Part shown: positions 53,467 to 63,794 of the stretch, one piece after another
How positions within the stretch are numbered: the first letter of the stretch is position 1
Layout of the letters: every line of letters begins with the position of its first letter
Assembly: GCA_025594325.1 (NCBI GenBank)
Contig: JANHCV010000010.1
Span: 62,001-126,000 of the forward strand
Direction: 5' to 3'
DNA: 64,000 nt
DNA from: Blastocladiella emersonii ATCC 22665
Lineage: Eukaryota > Blastocladiomycota > Blastocladiomycetes > Blastocladiales > Blastocladiaceae
The notes under the pieces: generated by a model
What the model was told of the DNA's origin: nothing
Database searches by the model: none
What the model saw: the letters and a program-made list of their open reading frames with translations, nothing else
Program-made: the position numbers and the translations under genes

Positions 53467-54872
53467 TTACCAGTCCTCGAGCAACCCGTTCTCGGCCATC
53501 TCGCGAAGCGCGGCCTCCGACTCGGCCGCTACCGCCTCAATGGCGGGGTCGAGCGGCTCCGACTTGACCTTGACGCTCGTCGCGGGAGAGGCGCTGGGCG
53601 GCTCCGACTTCACCTTGACGGCGCTGCCGCTCGGTGGCTCGGACTTGACCTTGGGCGACGTTATCGTAGCGGCGAGCGGTTCGGACTTGACCTTGGGAGC
53701 CGCGCCAGCAGAAGCAGACTCGCCGCCGTCCTCGCCGTTGCGGTCCTCGTCGTCGCTGATGGGCTCGTCCTCGATCGACAGGCGGCTCCAGTCGATGGGG
53801 TCGCGGTCGTGGGCCTCGAGGTACGTGTTGGCCTGGGAGAAGGGCTTGCTGCCGAAGAAGCCGCGGTGCGCGGCGAGCGGACTCGGGTGCGGCGCCTGCA
53901 GGACGCAGTGCTTGGACTTGTTGATCTTGGCGCCCTTGACCTGCGCGGGCTTGCCTAAAGACGAGGAGGGTCGTAAAGGGTGAGTGAGCGGTCGGCGGGA
54001 ATGACGCGCATCCGGAACAACGTACCCCACAGGATGAAGACCACGTTTTCGGCCTCTTCGTTGACCTTGGCGACCACGGCGTCGGTGAAGGTCTCCCAGC
54101 CCTTCTTGGCGTGCGAGTTGGCGTTGGCCTGGCGCACCGTGAGCACCGAGTTGAGCATCAGCACGCCCTGGCGCGCCCAGCCCATGAGGTAGCCGTGGTT
54201 GGGCCGCGGCACGCCGACGTCGGCCTCGAGCTCCTTGTAGATGTTGACGAGCGACGGCGGTGGCGGGACGCCCGGGCGCACCGAGAAGCACAGGCCGTGG
54301 GCCTGGTTCGGCCCGTGGTACGGGTCCTGGCCGAGGATCACGGCGCGGATCTTGCCGAACGGGATGCGCGCCCAGCTGTACACGTCGTCGGGCGGCGGGA
54401 ACACGCGCTGCCCGCTGGCCAGCTCGGCGTCGAGGAACTCCTTGAGCTTCTTGAAGTAGGGCTTCTCGAACTCGGGCGCGAGCCGCCAGTACCACGACGG
54501 GTGCATGTTGGCGCGCTCGAGCGCCAGGTACGCGGGCCCGTCCTCGGGGTTCGACGACGGGTACACTTTGGTGCGCTTGGCGGGCGGGCCGCTGCTGCTC
54601 GAGGAGCTGGACCCGACGCCGGCCGAGGCGGCGGACCGCTTGAGCGCGGGTTTGGCGGTGGTGCCCGCGGGTGGCGCGGATGCCGCCTCGGGCTTGACCG
54701 AGGATGGCCCGGCCGACGCAGCTGCTGCCGCCGCGGCCTGGGCGGCATCGTCGCCACCGTCCGCGTCCGGGTTGGCCCGCTTGAGCCACTCGCTCATGAG
54801 CTTGGGCGGGTCCGGATGCTTCTTCTTGTCCTTCATGTTCGGGTTGGCCGACTTGAGCCAGGCGTTCATCAT
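53467..54872 (-). CDS. UNG1: Uracil-DNA glycosylase (family 1)
   Basis: 444 residues in two exons (54872-54026 and 53954-53467) with a 71-bp intron (GTACGT donor, TTTAG acceptor). The enzyme excises uracil from DNA to start base-excision repair. Catalytic motifs: GQDPYHG (about 182-188) with the water-activating Asp, and [10 protein letters not shown] (about 304) with the catalytic His; VVFILWG bridges the intron. The N-terminus has two similar short motifs ([10 protein letters not shown] and [10 protein letters not shown]) and a basic PAKRTKV that may be a nuclear signal. The C-terminus is extended by about 110 residues beyond the catalytic domain and contains four VKSEP repeats. Confidence 0.96.
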
Positions 54873-55159
54873 TTTGGCGGCTGCTTCTCAGTTTCCGATA
54901 GTTGCAGCAGGTTTACATGAGATTCCGTCAGAGGAGGGTGCGATGGGAGGGATCTCGAGAGAGAGCCGATCGGCCAGCGGGACTCACACGCCGAACGAAA
55001 ACGCGCCGCGGCGGCCAAGCCTCATCGATCGGCGTGACCGGGAGCCCGATCACGCGCATATGAGCATCGCGTAGTCAGACCGACACCTTCCGGTGCGGCG
55101 ATGCCCAACAAAACGGCTAGGGTCCGGTTAATACAAACTACGTTTACTATTCCAACTCT

Positions 55160-55640
55160 TCACTCGGTAACGATCCCAAACACGTCGAGCACCCGTTCCT
55201 TGGCCTCGCGCATCCGCTTCGCTTTCACCATGCCAGCGAAACTCTTCTTGAACGCTTCAGAGGGCGGAAATACGCGCAGCAGCCGGTACGCGTGATCGTA
55301 TTGGCCGTCAAAGATCGCATGCCGCACCATGGACTCGGATGATTTGCGCGGCACTTTCGCCCCGAAGCTCGCCAGGTCGAAAAGCTTGGCTGAGAGGAGC
55401 TCGACGACCCATGGAATATCAAATGCGGTAGGGAGCACGCACTGCGCCATGACCTGGGGATCGTAGTCGACGAGCATCGTGAAGAGGCGATGGTGCAAGT
55501 GATAGCTCTCCACCGCCGCGTCGGCTTGCAGGGAGATTGGGTTCATGGCTTCGAGCGTATTCCAGTCGAAGAAAGCTCGAATTGAAGCCAAAAATTTTGG
55601 CGGGACCTCGCAGCCGGATAAGGTGAAGCGCTGCGGGCAC
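55160..55640 (-). pseudogene. 5'-truncated tandem copy of the neighbouring F-box-like gene's 3' end
   Basis: The minus-strand frame ending at 55160 aligns with the C-terminal about 155 residues of the gene at 55779-58088. Matching pairs are PQRFTLSG / PQRFRATRG, RLFTMLVDYDPQVMAQ / RLFTTLVEYDPVFMAH, IPWVVELLSAKL / VPWVLELFLTKF, IFDGQYDHAYRLLRVFPPSEAFK / ILDGQYDHACRLMRVFPPSDAFK in part, and EAKERVLDVFGIVTE / EAKAKVLDAIGMAAE. Upstream of about 55640 the similarity breaks up into other frames and no start region or promoter remains. Expression from an internal ATG (55591) cannot be excluded. Confidence 0.7.
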
Positions 55641-55778
55641 CAGACGTTGAGTGACCTCGAGTTGCGTCACTTGGCGTTCGCTCACATGATATCCGAACGC
55701 GTCTCTCATCAAACGGGTTTCCTTCGAAGCCGAACCGACGCTTCATAAATTCATAACAACCAATCCTCACGCAATCGA

Positions 55779-58088
55779 CTACTCGGCAGCCATGCCAATC
55801 GCGTCCAGGACCTTCGCCTTGGCCTCGTGCAGGTGCATGTCCGCGACGATGGACGCGAGACGAGTCTTAAAAGCGTCTGAGGGCGGAAAGACGCGCATCA
55901 GGCGGCACGCGTGGTCGTACTGACCATCAAGGATCGCGCGTTCAATCGTGGACTCATAACACTCGTCGAATGCGTAACGCGCGAGATCTGGCGGACTCGA
56001 AAACTTCGTGAGGAACAGCTCGAGAACCCAGGGAACCTCGAGTCCGTATGAGAAGACAGAGTGCGCCATGAAGACCGGATCGTACTCGACCAACGTCGTG
56101 AAGAGCCGGAGCGGCGATATGTCAGCAGTTTGCGCGCCAGGCGGGACCAGCGCGGGGTCCGCGGCGAGCAAAAGCTCGAGGGAGAAGCATGACTCGAGAA
56201 AATCCGCAAGTCCGACTCGGGCCTCGCCTCGGGTTGCGCGGAAGCGCTGCGGGTAGCGCTGCATCAGACGGCCAAGGACGGGAAGGAGAACCTGCACGGC
56301 CTTTTCCTCGTCCTCGTCAACATCGTCGTCCTCGGCTCCATCACCCCCCAAATTCATGAATGTGGCGATGCGCCCGACGATCTGGCTGATGACCAAGGTC
56401 TGGAACCGGAGTTGATCCCTGGCATCGCCGTCAAGGCACTCGAGGAGCATGTCGAGCGGAAGAGGCGTGACTGGATCGATAGTTTGTGCGAAAATGTCGG
56501 TCAAGGACCAATCATCTTGCTCGTAAGATAGAGCTTTGACGTCGAGACTGTACAAGTAGCGCTCGAAGACTATGCGCGGGCCGAGGCCGGATTTGGAGAG
56601 CGAGAGCAGAAATGGGACAACGTCCGGCGAGCTAGCGTAATAGTCAAGGTGCGCATCGAGGACTCCAGCCGGCGAAAACACGAACTGTTTGGCCACATTT
56701 ATGAGCGAGCGCAGCCTCTCGGCCGTCAGCGCCTTTTCCGGGCTGAAAAGCTCAAATTCCTTGGAGCACGCTAGATTACGGTTGAGCGCGAGATGTCAGG
56801 CGAATAATTTTTCGTCAATGTGAGCGCGTGAATTCGTACCGTCCGAAAGAATCTTGTGGTGCTTAGCATAATCAACGAACCGCCTGAGGTGATCAACAAC
56901 AAAGTCCAACTCGCTGGGCTGCGTCAGAGTCATGGCAAGCGCGGTAGTCCAACCTTCGTCATCAATAAGTCCACGATGAGCGAAGCGCGAGAGCACGGCC
57001 CGGAGGTGGCCGTTTTGAAGGTAGCAGGTCAGACCATACACGAGGTCGTCCCGTTCCCTGCGGCCCATGTATTGCATCTCGGCGAGGTCGTACCGCTCCA
57101 CCAAGGTGGCAAAGAGTTCGAAGTCGTCGCTGCCGATTGCGTACTTGGACAAGCGGGGGAACACATCGCGGTCCAAAATCCAGCCCTTGCCGGTGAGCCA
57201 GTCGAATACTCGCGGGCCAAGTTCGGAAGGGCGGTGCTGGTCCTGCAAGGAACAAAGGAAGATACTGGTGATATCACCAGTCGAGAACCACTCCATGAGT
57301 TCGTCGCAGTCAATGCCGTAGTCGCCGCCCATGAGCCGCTCAACTGCGTCTCGGTTCCATAAAGTCATAGCGTAGACCGCGAGCGCATCGGGAAGCGTAC
57401 TCAAGTCGGGAGCGCGGACATACGACCCGCCACCGTAGAGCCAGAAGCGCGACCAGGTCTTGAGCTTGACCCGTTTTGTAAGCAGCGAGTCTGGGAACAG
57501 CGCGACGAGGTGGTCGAGGCAAGCGAACATGGCATCAAGATCGCCAGCGTGCATGAGAAAGTGGATCAGCGAAAGGCCCTCTGGAACCGCGCGGAACCCG
57601 ACCAAGTCGCGCAGCGGGCCGGTGCCGTACGGGAAATCGGGAAACGAGCGGATCGCAGCCGAGATGGACTCGGGCAGCTTCTGGTTCCGGCGATAAATGT
57701 GAGAGATGATGGTAGGCGAGAACGGGTGCCGGAAGGGCTCGGCAGAAAGCAGGGCACGGTCGTCGTTGTGGCGTTGAGTGCTCGACGTGTAGCCCGGGAT
57801 GCAGTGCGTGAGGAACCACACAAAGGGCATGATAGTCCGTCGAGTCGGATCGTGGCTTTGGAGAACCTTGCGGCCATTGGCGCCGCTGCGGACGAGCAAC
57901 GTCGTCGTGATTGCACGCATGAACCACGTTTGGTAGACGTTGGAATCAACGATGGCGTCGCGTGCAACACCCGAAGATGCAGCGACGACGGCTCGCGACT
58001 CGGCGAGCACGAGGATGCTCTCGAGCAGGTCATACGGCAGCGCATGTGCCACTGGTGGTTGTTGCGGTAGGTTATTCATTGGCTTCAT
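55779..58088 (-). CDS. F-box-like protein of unknown function
   Basis: 746 residues in two exons (58088-56840 and 56770-55779) with a 69-bp intron (GTACGA donor, CTAG acceptor). The N-terminus (VAHALPYDLLESILVLAES) resembles an F-box helix. The body is helical with aromatic residues and no clear catalytic motif, similar in style to ankyrin-like helical-repeat proteins of zoosporic fungi (for example LIHFLMHAGDLDAMFACLDH, ILDGQYDHACRLMRVFPP). An acidic loop (EDDDVDEDEE) lies in the second half. It could be a substrate adaptor for SCF ubiquitin ligases, but only on the weak F-box resemblance. A decayed partial duplicate lies immediately downstream. Confidence 0.78.
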
Positions 58089-58199
58089 CGTGATTCGTGG
58101 GTGTTTGGAAGCGAGGGGAGAGGAGGGAGTTGGTCGGCAAACAGGTCGGCAAAGTCGCGTCGCGCCGACATGCGACCTAATCGACGAAAGCGCTCTATA

Positions 58200-60276
58200 T
58201 TACCTTCCTCCGGGCGCTTTGCGGTCCCTCAACTTCGGCCCGCTCTTCCCAACACGCTGGCCCTGCTGCCCCTTCTTGGTCATGGCGACGGTGGAAGCCG
58301 CAGCCGCTGCGGCGGCGGCGCCCATGACCACAGCCATGGCGTCCTCGACGTCGAGCGCCGCCGAGTCGTCCTGCACTGGCTCGACCAGGCGCTGCTCCGG
58401 CACCGGACCCCGCCGTGACCGCTGCACGGCGACGGGAACCACGCCGGGCCGTGCGACCGAGAGCAGCGGCTGCGGCGCAGCGCCCGCTGTTGCTAACGTC
58501 GCGGGCGGCAGCTTGATCCCGTCGCCCGGCCGTATCGAGGCCGCGACCTGAGCCGCGGCGAGCGCAGCGAGCTCGTCCTGGTCGCCCGTGAGCTCGAGGA
58601 GGAGCGACTTGGCCTCGATCATGCCGGGCGCGATCCGGAGCGCAGCACGCGCAGCGGCAGCGGCGCGGTCCGTCTCAGCGAGCCGGGCGAGGAGCGCGGC
58701 CTTGGCGAACCACAGCGCGGCGCGGTGGGTTTCGGGTGGCGGGTCAATGGACGGCGGCGCGGGACGAGTGCTGATCCACGGGACGGTCGTGAGCTTGATG
58801 ACGGTATCCTCTTCGGGATCCGTCTCGGGCTGGTCCGTGGCGGGCCGTGGCCACGCGAGCGGGATGGCGCGGTCGAGCCAGCGGAGCGCAGCGCGCCAGT
58901 CGCCGGGCGGGCGGTGCGGCGCGGCGAGCGGGGTGGCGCGGGCCGTGTACATGGTGCACAGGCGCGACTCGGCGAGGATGCGGTCGAGTTCGTAGTCGGA
59001 CGGCGGGGTGGCGGCGAGGTACGCCTCGAAGTCGGCGAGGGCGGCGTCGCTGCGTGCGCCCGAGGCGAGGTAGTGCAGCTCGGCGCGCCAGAAGCGGTCG
59101 CGTGCGACGGGGGAGGTGCGGGTGGCGAGAAGCGCGGTGGCGGCGTCGATGGCGGCGGGGTACTGCTGGCACGACCTACGTTGACAGGGTCAGCGATCGA
59201 AATACGGCAGCAAACGAGTGAGCGCGTACCAGTGCATCTTGACGAGGAGCTCGAGCGTGGTGACGTGGATGCGGTGGTACCGCTCCTCGGCGCGCATGGG
59301 TGCGGGGCAGGTGGCGAGAAAGGCGAGGAGGTCCTGCGCGCGGCCCATTCCTTGAAGTGCCTCGGCCCTACAACACGGCGAAACGGTCAGTCTCCGCGTG
59401 CTGCTTGAGCGAGCAGCACGAGCGGGCGTACTTGTAGTACATGAGCTCGACGTCATCAGGCGCAAGCTCGAGCCCCTGGTGCACGACGTCGAGAGTGGCG
59501 GCGTGGTGGCGCTGGTAGGCGAGCTTGGCGGCGTCGATCTGCAGGGCGCGCACGCGCGCGGCGATGAGCTCGCGCAGGGCGGGCAGCGAGGGGTGGTGCG
59601 GGTCGATCTCGGCGATGCGCTGCAGCGTGATGAAGACGGAGGGCAGCTGGCCCGCTGCGGCGTGCAGGCGCGCGCACACGGCGTGCAGGTCCGGGTCGGC
59701 GGTGGCGTGGGCGAGGTCGGCGAACATGACGAGGGCCGTGTCGCGGTCGCCGAGCTCGAGGATGCACGACGCGCTAGATCGGGCGGGAGGGTCAGCGGTG
59801 GTGCGGAGGGGACAGCACGAGCGGTTCAGGTACGTTTGGAAGGCGACGGCGGTGCGGTACTCCGGGTCGGCGACCTTGGCGAGGAGGGCGAGGCACTTGA
59901 CGGGGTCGCCATCGCTGTGGCGGGCCGTGGCGGCGAGCGCGTAGGCGATGGCGGCCGCGCGGCGCGTAATGTACGTGGAGGTGGCACAGGGCTCGTCCTT
60001 GGCGATGAGGCGGGCGGCCTCCTCGAGGTGGCGGAGGGCGGCGCTCAGGTCGCACAGGGCCTCGTAGGCGGTGGCGCGGGCGACATGCAGAGCGGGGACA
60101 TCGAGCAGGGCCGGGTGCGAGAAACTGGCGCGGTGCAGGCGGCGCAGAAAGGCGAGCGGGGCCGTGGCGCAGTCGCCCCAGTGGCCAAAGGCGACGACGG
60201 CGGCGCGCACGTCGGGCGGGACCGACGGGTCGACGTAGAGCGGCTTGGCCGGGGGAGGGTGCCGCGACACGATCAT
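58200..60276 (-). CDS. Tetratricopeptide-repeat protein
   Basis: 632 residues in four exons: 60276-59834, 59773-59432, 59367-59230 and 59175-58200. Introns are 60, 64 and 54 bp, all starting GTAC. The first intron is stopless and a multiple of three, so unspliced message stays open, but splicing gives the better TPR match (ASCILELGDRDTALVMFADL). Helical pairs of TPR type run through most of the chain (AYEALCDLSAALRHLEEAARL, FITLQRIAEIDPHHPSLPAL, AAARAALRIAPGMIEAKSLL). The C-terminus is basic and glycine-rich (KKGQQGQRVGKSGPKLRDRK), which might contact RNA or nucleic acid. The TPR-plus-basic-tail layout superficially recalls SRP72, but I see no diagnostic SRP72 motif. It is divergent from the DGAT2-like gene. 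Confidence 0.8.
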
Positions 60277-60932
60277 TGCACTAGCTGTGATTCATTATCG
60301 GACACTCGGGTGGTGGGGCGGTGGGAAGACGGAGGGAGGGAGGGACGGCCGCGACCGCTTGGCTCCGTTGGCGGAAAAGTGACCCGCGCGACCCCGTGCG
60401 CGCTGCGACGCGACGCGACCGGCACGTGCGGCTTGCTTCCCGCGGCGCGGTAGTCTCACGGCCTGCCTCCCGCACGTTCTTGTTCGCGACGCAGCCGAGA
60501 TAATCGCCGGATCGATCCTATCCCCGCTCTCCACCCACTCTCCACCCGCCCGCGCGCCAACGCGCATCGCATCCCTGCCACGTATCGACCTCGCTTGTCT
60601 TGCTCAACGCGCGCCCTGCATCGCGCCACCGTCACGGTCACGGCCACGCCCCGCGGCCACGAGTCGCGCACGATTGCTTCGCCACCGCCTCCGCCACCAA
60701 CGCGACGCACCGGGCCGCCCCTATCCCTATCCTGCCGGACCCCCCGACTTGCCCGATCCGCCCCTCTCGCTCGCGTCGTCCGGAGCTTGGCGCAGCAGCG
60801 GTCCCCCAACCCGCCGCCGTCCCTTCTCTCCCTCCCTCCCTCGCACCCGATATAAGCGGGCTCCCCCGCGTTGCCCCCTCCCTCTCTCGCTCCCCTTCTC
60901 TCGGCAGCTCCACCCGGCTCGTCCCACCCACG
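60277..60932. promoter_or_regulatory. Divergent promoter region with TATA element
   Basis: 656 bp between the TPR gene and the acyltransferase gene. TATAAG at 60851-60856, about 80 bp before the ATG at 60933, is a plausible TATA box for the acyltransferase; the leader between is pyrimidine-rich. Confidence 0.5.
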
Positions 60933-62892
60933 ATGCCCGCCCGCCGCTCATCCCGGAGCCCATCCGCTTCCGCCACCGCCCTCGGCCACGCGTCCGGCGC
61001 GCTGCCGTCGTCGTCCTCGTCCGCCTCGTCGTCGCCGGCGCTCGTGCCCGCCTCGGACAAGGTGCTGGCCGCCATCGCGTCGCTCCCGCACACGGCGCGC
61101 CGCGCCATGGCCGCCGTGCACGAGGCGCTCGTCGTGGTCCCGTCGGCGCTCGCCCCGCGCGTCCTCGGCGTCGTGCAGTCGGCCGTCGTGTTCCTCTTCG
61201 TCGGGTCGCCCGTGATCGCCGCCATCACCGTCACGCTGCTGCTCGTCCACTCGGTCGAGGCCCTCTGGATCCTCGCCGTCGCTGTCGACACGCCGCCGCC
61301 CGCCCACTGGTCGCCATCGCCAGCCCCATCGCCGTTGGCGGCGGCAGCGGCGGGAGGAGTGGGTGACGGCCATCGCGACGAAAAGAGTCACTCGCACCAT
61401 CATGGGTCCGCGACCGAGCTCGCCCTCGCCTCGTCGCACTACGCCGTGCTCGCCTTCTGGACCGTGTACGCCGTCTGGGTCGCCGCCGACTGGACCACGG
61501 CCGTCTCGGGCGGCACCGAGCGCCTGCGCGTCATCCGCGCCTGGTCTGGTACATTGCTTCCCTTGCTTGCTCCTCGCCGACCGTCACTGACACTTCGCAC
61601 CCACAGGATGGACGCGCTTCTGGCGCACCTACTTCCCCGTCTCGCTGGTCCGCTCGGCCCCGCTGCCCGCCGACCGCAACTACATTTTCGGCATCCACCC
61701 TCACGGCCTCTACTGCCTCGGCGCCTTCTCCAACTTTGTCGCCGAGCACGCGCTCCCCGCCGCGCCCGCGCCCGCGACCCAGCTCGGCCCCGCCGCGTCC
61801 ATCCACGGCTTCCGCGCCCTGTTCCCCGGCCTGCGCCTGCGCCTCGCCACACTCAAGATCAACTTTGCCCTCCCGCTCTGGCGCGAGATCAACTTAGTCT
61901 ACGGATTCATCTCGGTCGACTACCGGTCCTGCAAGCGCTGGCTGCTCCACGGCACCCAGGCCGTCCCGCACAACAGCCCGCTGCACCACCACCACGCTCG
62001 TGTGCACGCTCACGCGGCCGACAAGGTCTCGGCGCCATCTAAGGCCCGCGCCGGCCTGCGCGTCGTCACCTCGCTGTTCCGCCGCGTCACCCGGTCATCG
62101 CGCGTCGCTGCTCATGATCATCATCACCACGAGACCGTCGTGCACCCGTCGCAGCCCGCCCGCGACCGCGACCGCCGCCACGACAGCGGCGTCGAGGCCG
62201 ACATGGCGCCCGCGGTTCTGCGCGCGTGCGAGAGCACCGAGCTGCGGTCGCGCCGCGCCTCGTCCATCCTCAACCCGCACATGAGCGAGGAGGAGGTCGC
62301 CCTGATCCCGCTCCCGCCGTCGCCGCCCACGCGGCGCCTGCTCGGCGGCGGCGAGTTTGCCGGCGACGACGAGGACATCCTGACCGACGACCCGATCGAC
62401 GCGGTCCCGCCGCCGCCCCCGCCGCACGGCGCCGGCCGCGTGCTCATGATCTGCATCGGCGGCGCCGAGGAGTCGCTGCTGGCGCGTCCCGGCCGCATGG
62501 AGCTGGTGCTACGCAAGCGCAAGGGGTTCGTGCGCCTGGCGCTCGACACGGGGTCGTCCATGGTGCCCGTGGTGTCGTTTGGCGAGACGGAGCTGTTCAA
62601 CCAGTACCAGCCGGCGCCCGGGTCGGTCGCTCACTGCGTGCAGCGCAGCATGAAGGCGGCCATGGGCTGGACGCTGCCGCTGTGCTACGGCCGGTTCGGC
62701 AGCTGGCTGCCGTTCCGCAAGCCCGTCACCACGGTGGTTGGCGAGCCGATTCATGTCCCGCACGTGCCCAACCCGCCCCGCGAGCTCGTCGAGTACTTCC
62801 ACGACGTGTACATGCGCAAGCTCACGGAGCTGTGGCACGCGCACGTCGACCTGTACGCGCCGCCCGGGTCGACCATGGAGATTGTTGCGTGA
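60933..62892 (+). CDS. DGA1: DGAT2-family diacylglycerol acyltransferase
   Basis: 633 residues in two exons (60933-61548 and 61607-62892) with a 58-bp intron (GTACAT donor, CAG acceptor). The enzyme makes triacylglycerol from diacylglycerol and acyl-CoA at the ER and lipid droplets. Two hydrophobic stretches (VVFLFVGSPVIAAITVTLLL; YAVLAFWTVYAVWVAADW) precede the catalytic part: NYIFGIHPHGLYCLGAF with the HPHG active-site motif (about 236), then ICIGGAEESL and RKGFVRLALDTGSSMVPVVS. Oddity: about 150 low-complexity residues (His/Pro/Ser/Arg-rich, about 325-478) interrupt the domain between YRSCKRWLL and GRVLMICIGG. The start chosen has good context and follows the TATA box; longer in-frame upstream sequence is Arg/Pro-rich and unlikely. 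A monoacylglycerol or wax acyltransferase of the same family is possible. Confidence 0.93.
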
Positions 62893-63031
62893 GCTGTGAG
62901 CTGGACCCCCGCGATGACGACTTTTTTTTGTACAGTACCCCCTCAACCCGACCCTCATTACCCGTTCGTGAACCCGCAACGCAAAATGGATATGCCGTAT
63001 TCCAACCCAACCCGCCGTCCCGCGCGAAAAC

Positions 63032-63794
63032 TCAGTTCTGCTTCTTGAACCCGTACTTTTTGCGCTCGTAGAACAGGTCCGTCTTGGAGCTCCCGATGTT
63101 GACGATCTTGGGACATCCGTCGCGCTACCCATAACAACAAGTCAGCGCTCGGCGGGTCGAGACCTGCGCCGTTGCGCGCATCACGTACGTCCTTCTCGAG
63201 AATCGTGCACTCCTTGCAGTAGTAGGCGTCGGCGATCCCGTTGCCGCCACACACGACGCACTTGCCCTGGAACGCGCCGTAGTTGCACTCGTCGCAGATC
63301 CGCACCAGCGTCGCCGGCCGGACGTAGCTGTCGCACACCACGCAACGGCCGTCGCCTACGGAGTACAGGACGACGAAGGTGTGAGAGAGCGTTCACGACG
63401 GGATGCGCGAGGGGTCGTTGAGCGGGGTAAGGCACGAGCGGTGGCGGGGCCGGGATGCGACAGTTAGGGATTGCAAACAGTGCTAGTTGCAAGCTCGAGC
63501 GAGATGCCGTGGTTTGTGGCAGTGGAGCGCGAAGCACAGTCGATGATGCTGCAGGAGGAGCGCAAGGACGGGCTGCTCACGTTCAAAGCTCTCACGAGCA
63601 GTGCTCGGCCACCGAAGATGAGCCTAAGAGGCAATAGTAAAGCAAGCGTACACTTTTCGCATACCCGACCGATGGCTACATGGGAAGCGGGTTTGGTGAG
63701 CCTCGCGGTGTCGCTCGGGGCCGTGCGTGCGGCCCAGCGTACCGATCCCGGGCTGCTTGCGGCACATAATCAGGTCCGTCTGATGCTTGGACAT
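63032..63794 (-). CDS. RDS3: SF3b subunit PHF5A/Rds3 (splicing factor zinc-knuckle protein)
   Basis: 111 residues in four exons: 63794-63743, 63675-63652 (24 nt), 63355-63189 and 63124-63032. Introns are 67, 296 and 64 bp, all starting GTACG. The start [17 protein letters not shown] joins AIGRVCEKC and [18 protein letters not shown]; then come [29 protein letters not shown] and the end [13 protein letters not shown]. This is near-colinear with human PHF5A (110 residues). All CxxC pairs that build the zinc-bound trefoil knot are present. The protein is a core of the SF3b complex contacting the branch site in U2 snRNP. Three of the four exons are too short or lack an ATG, so they are easy to miss. 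It is convergent with the DGAT2 gene (139 bp). Confidence 0.95.

Noticed and set aside
58200-60276. SRP72 as identity of the TPR protein
   Set aside because: TPRs and a basic tail are present, but the tail lacks the characteristic SRP72 RNA-binding motif and the N-terminus does not match.
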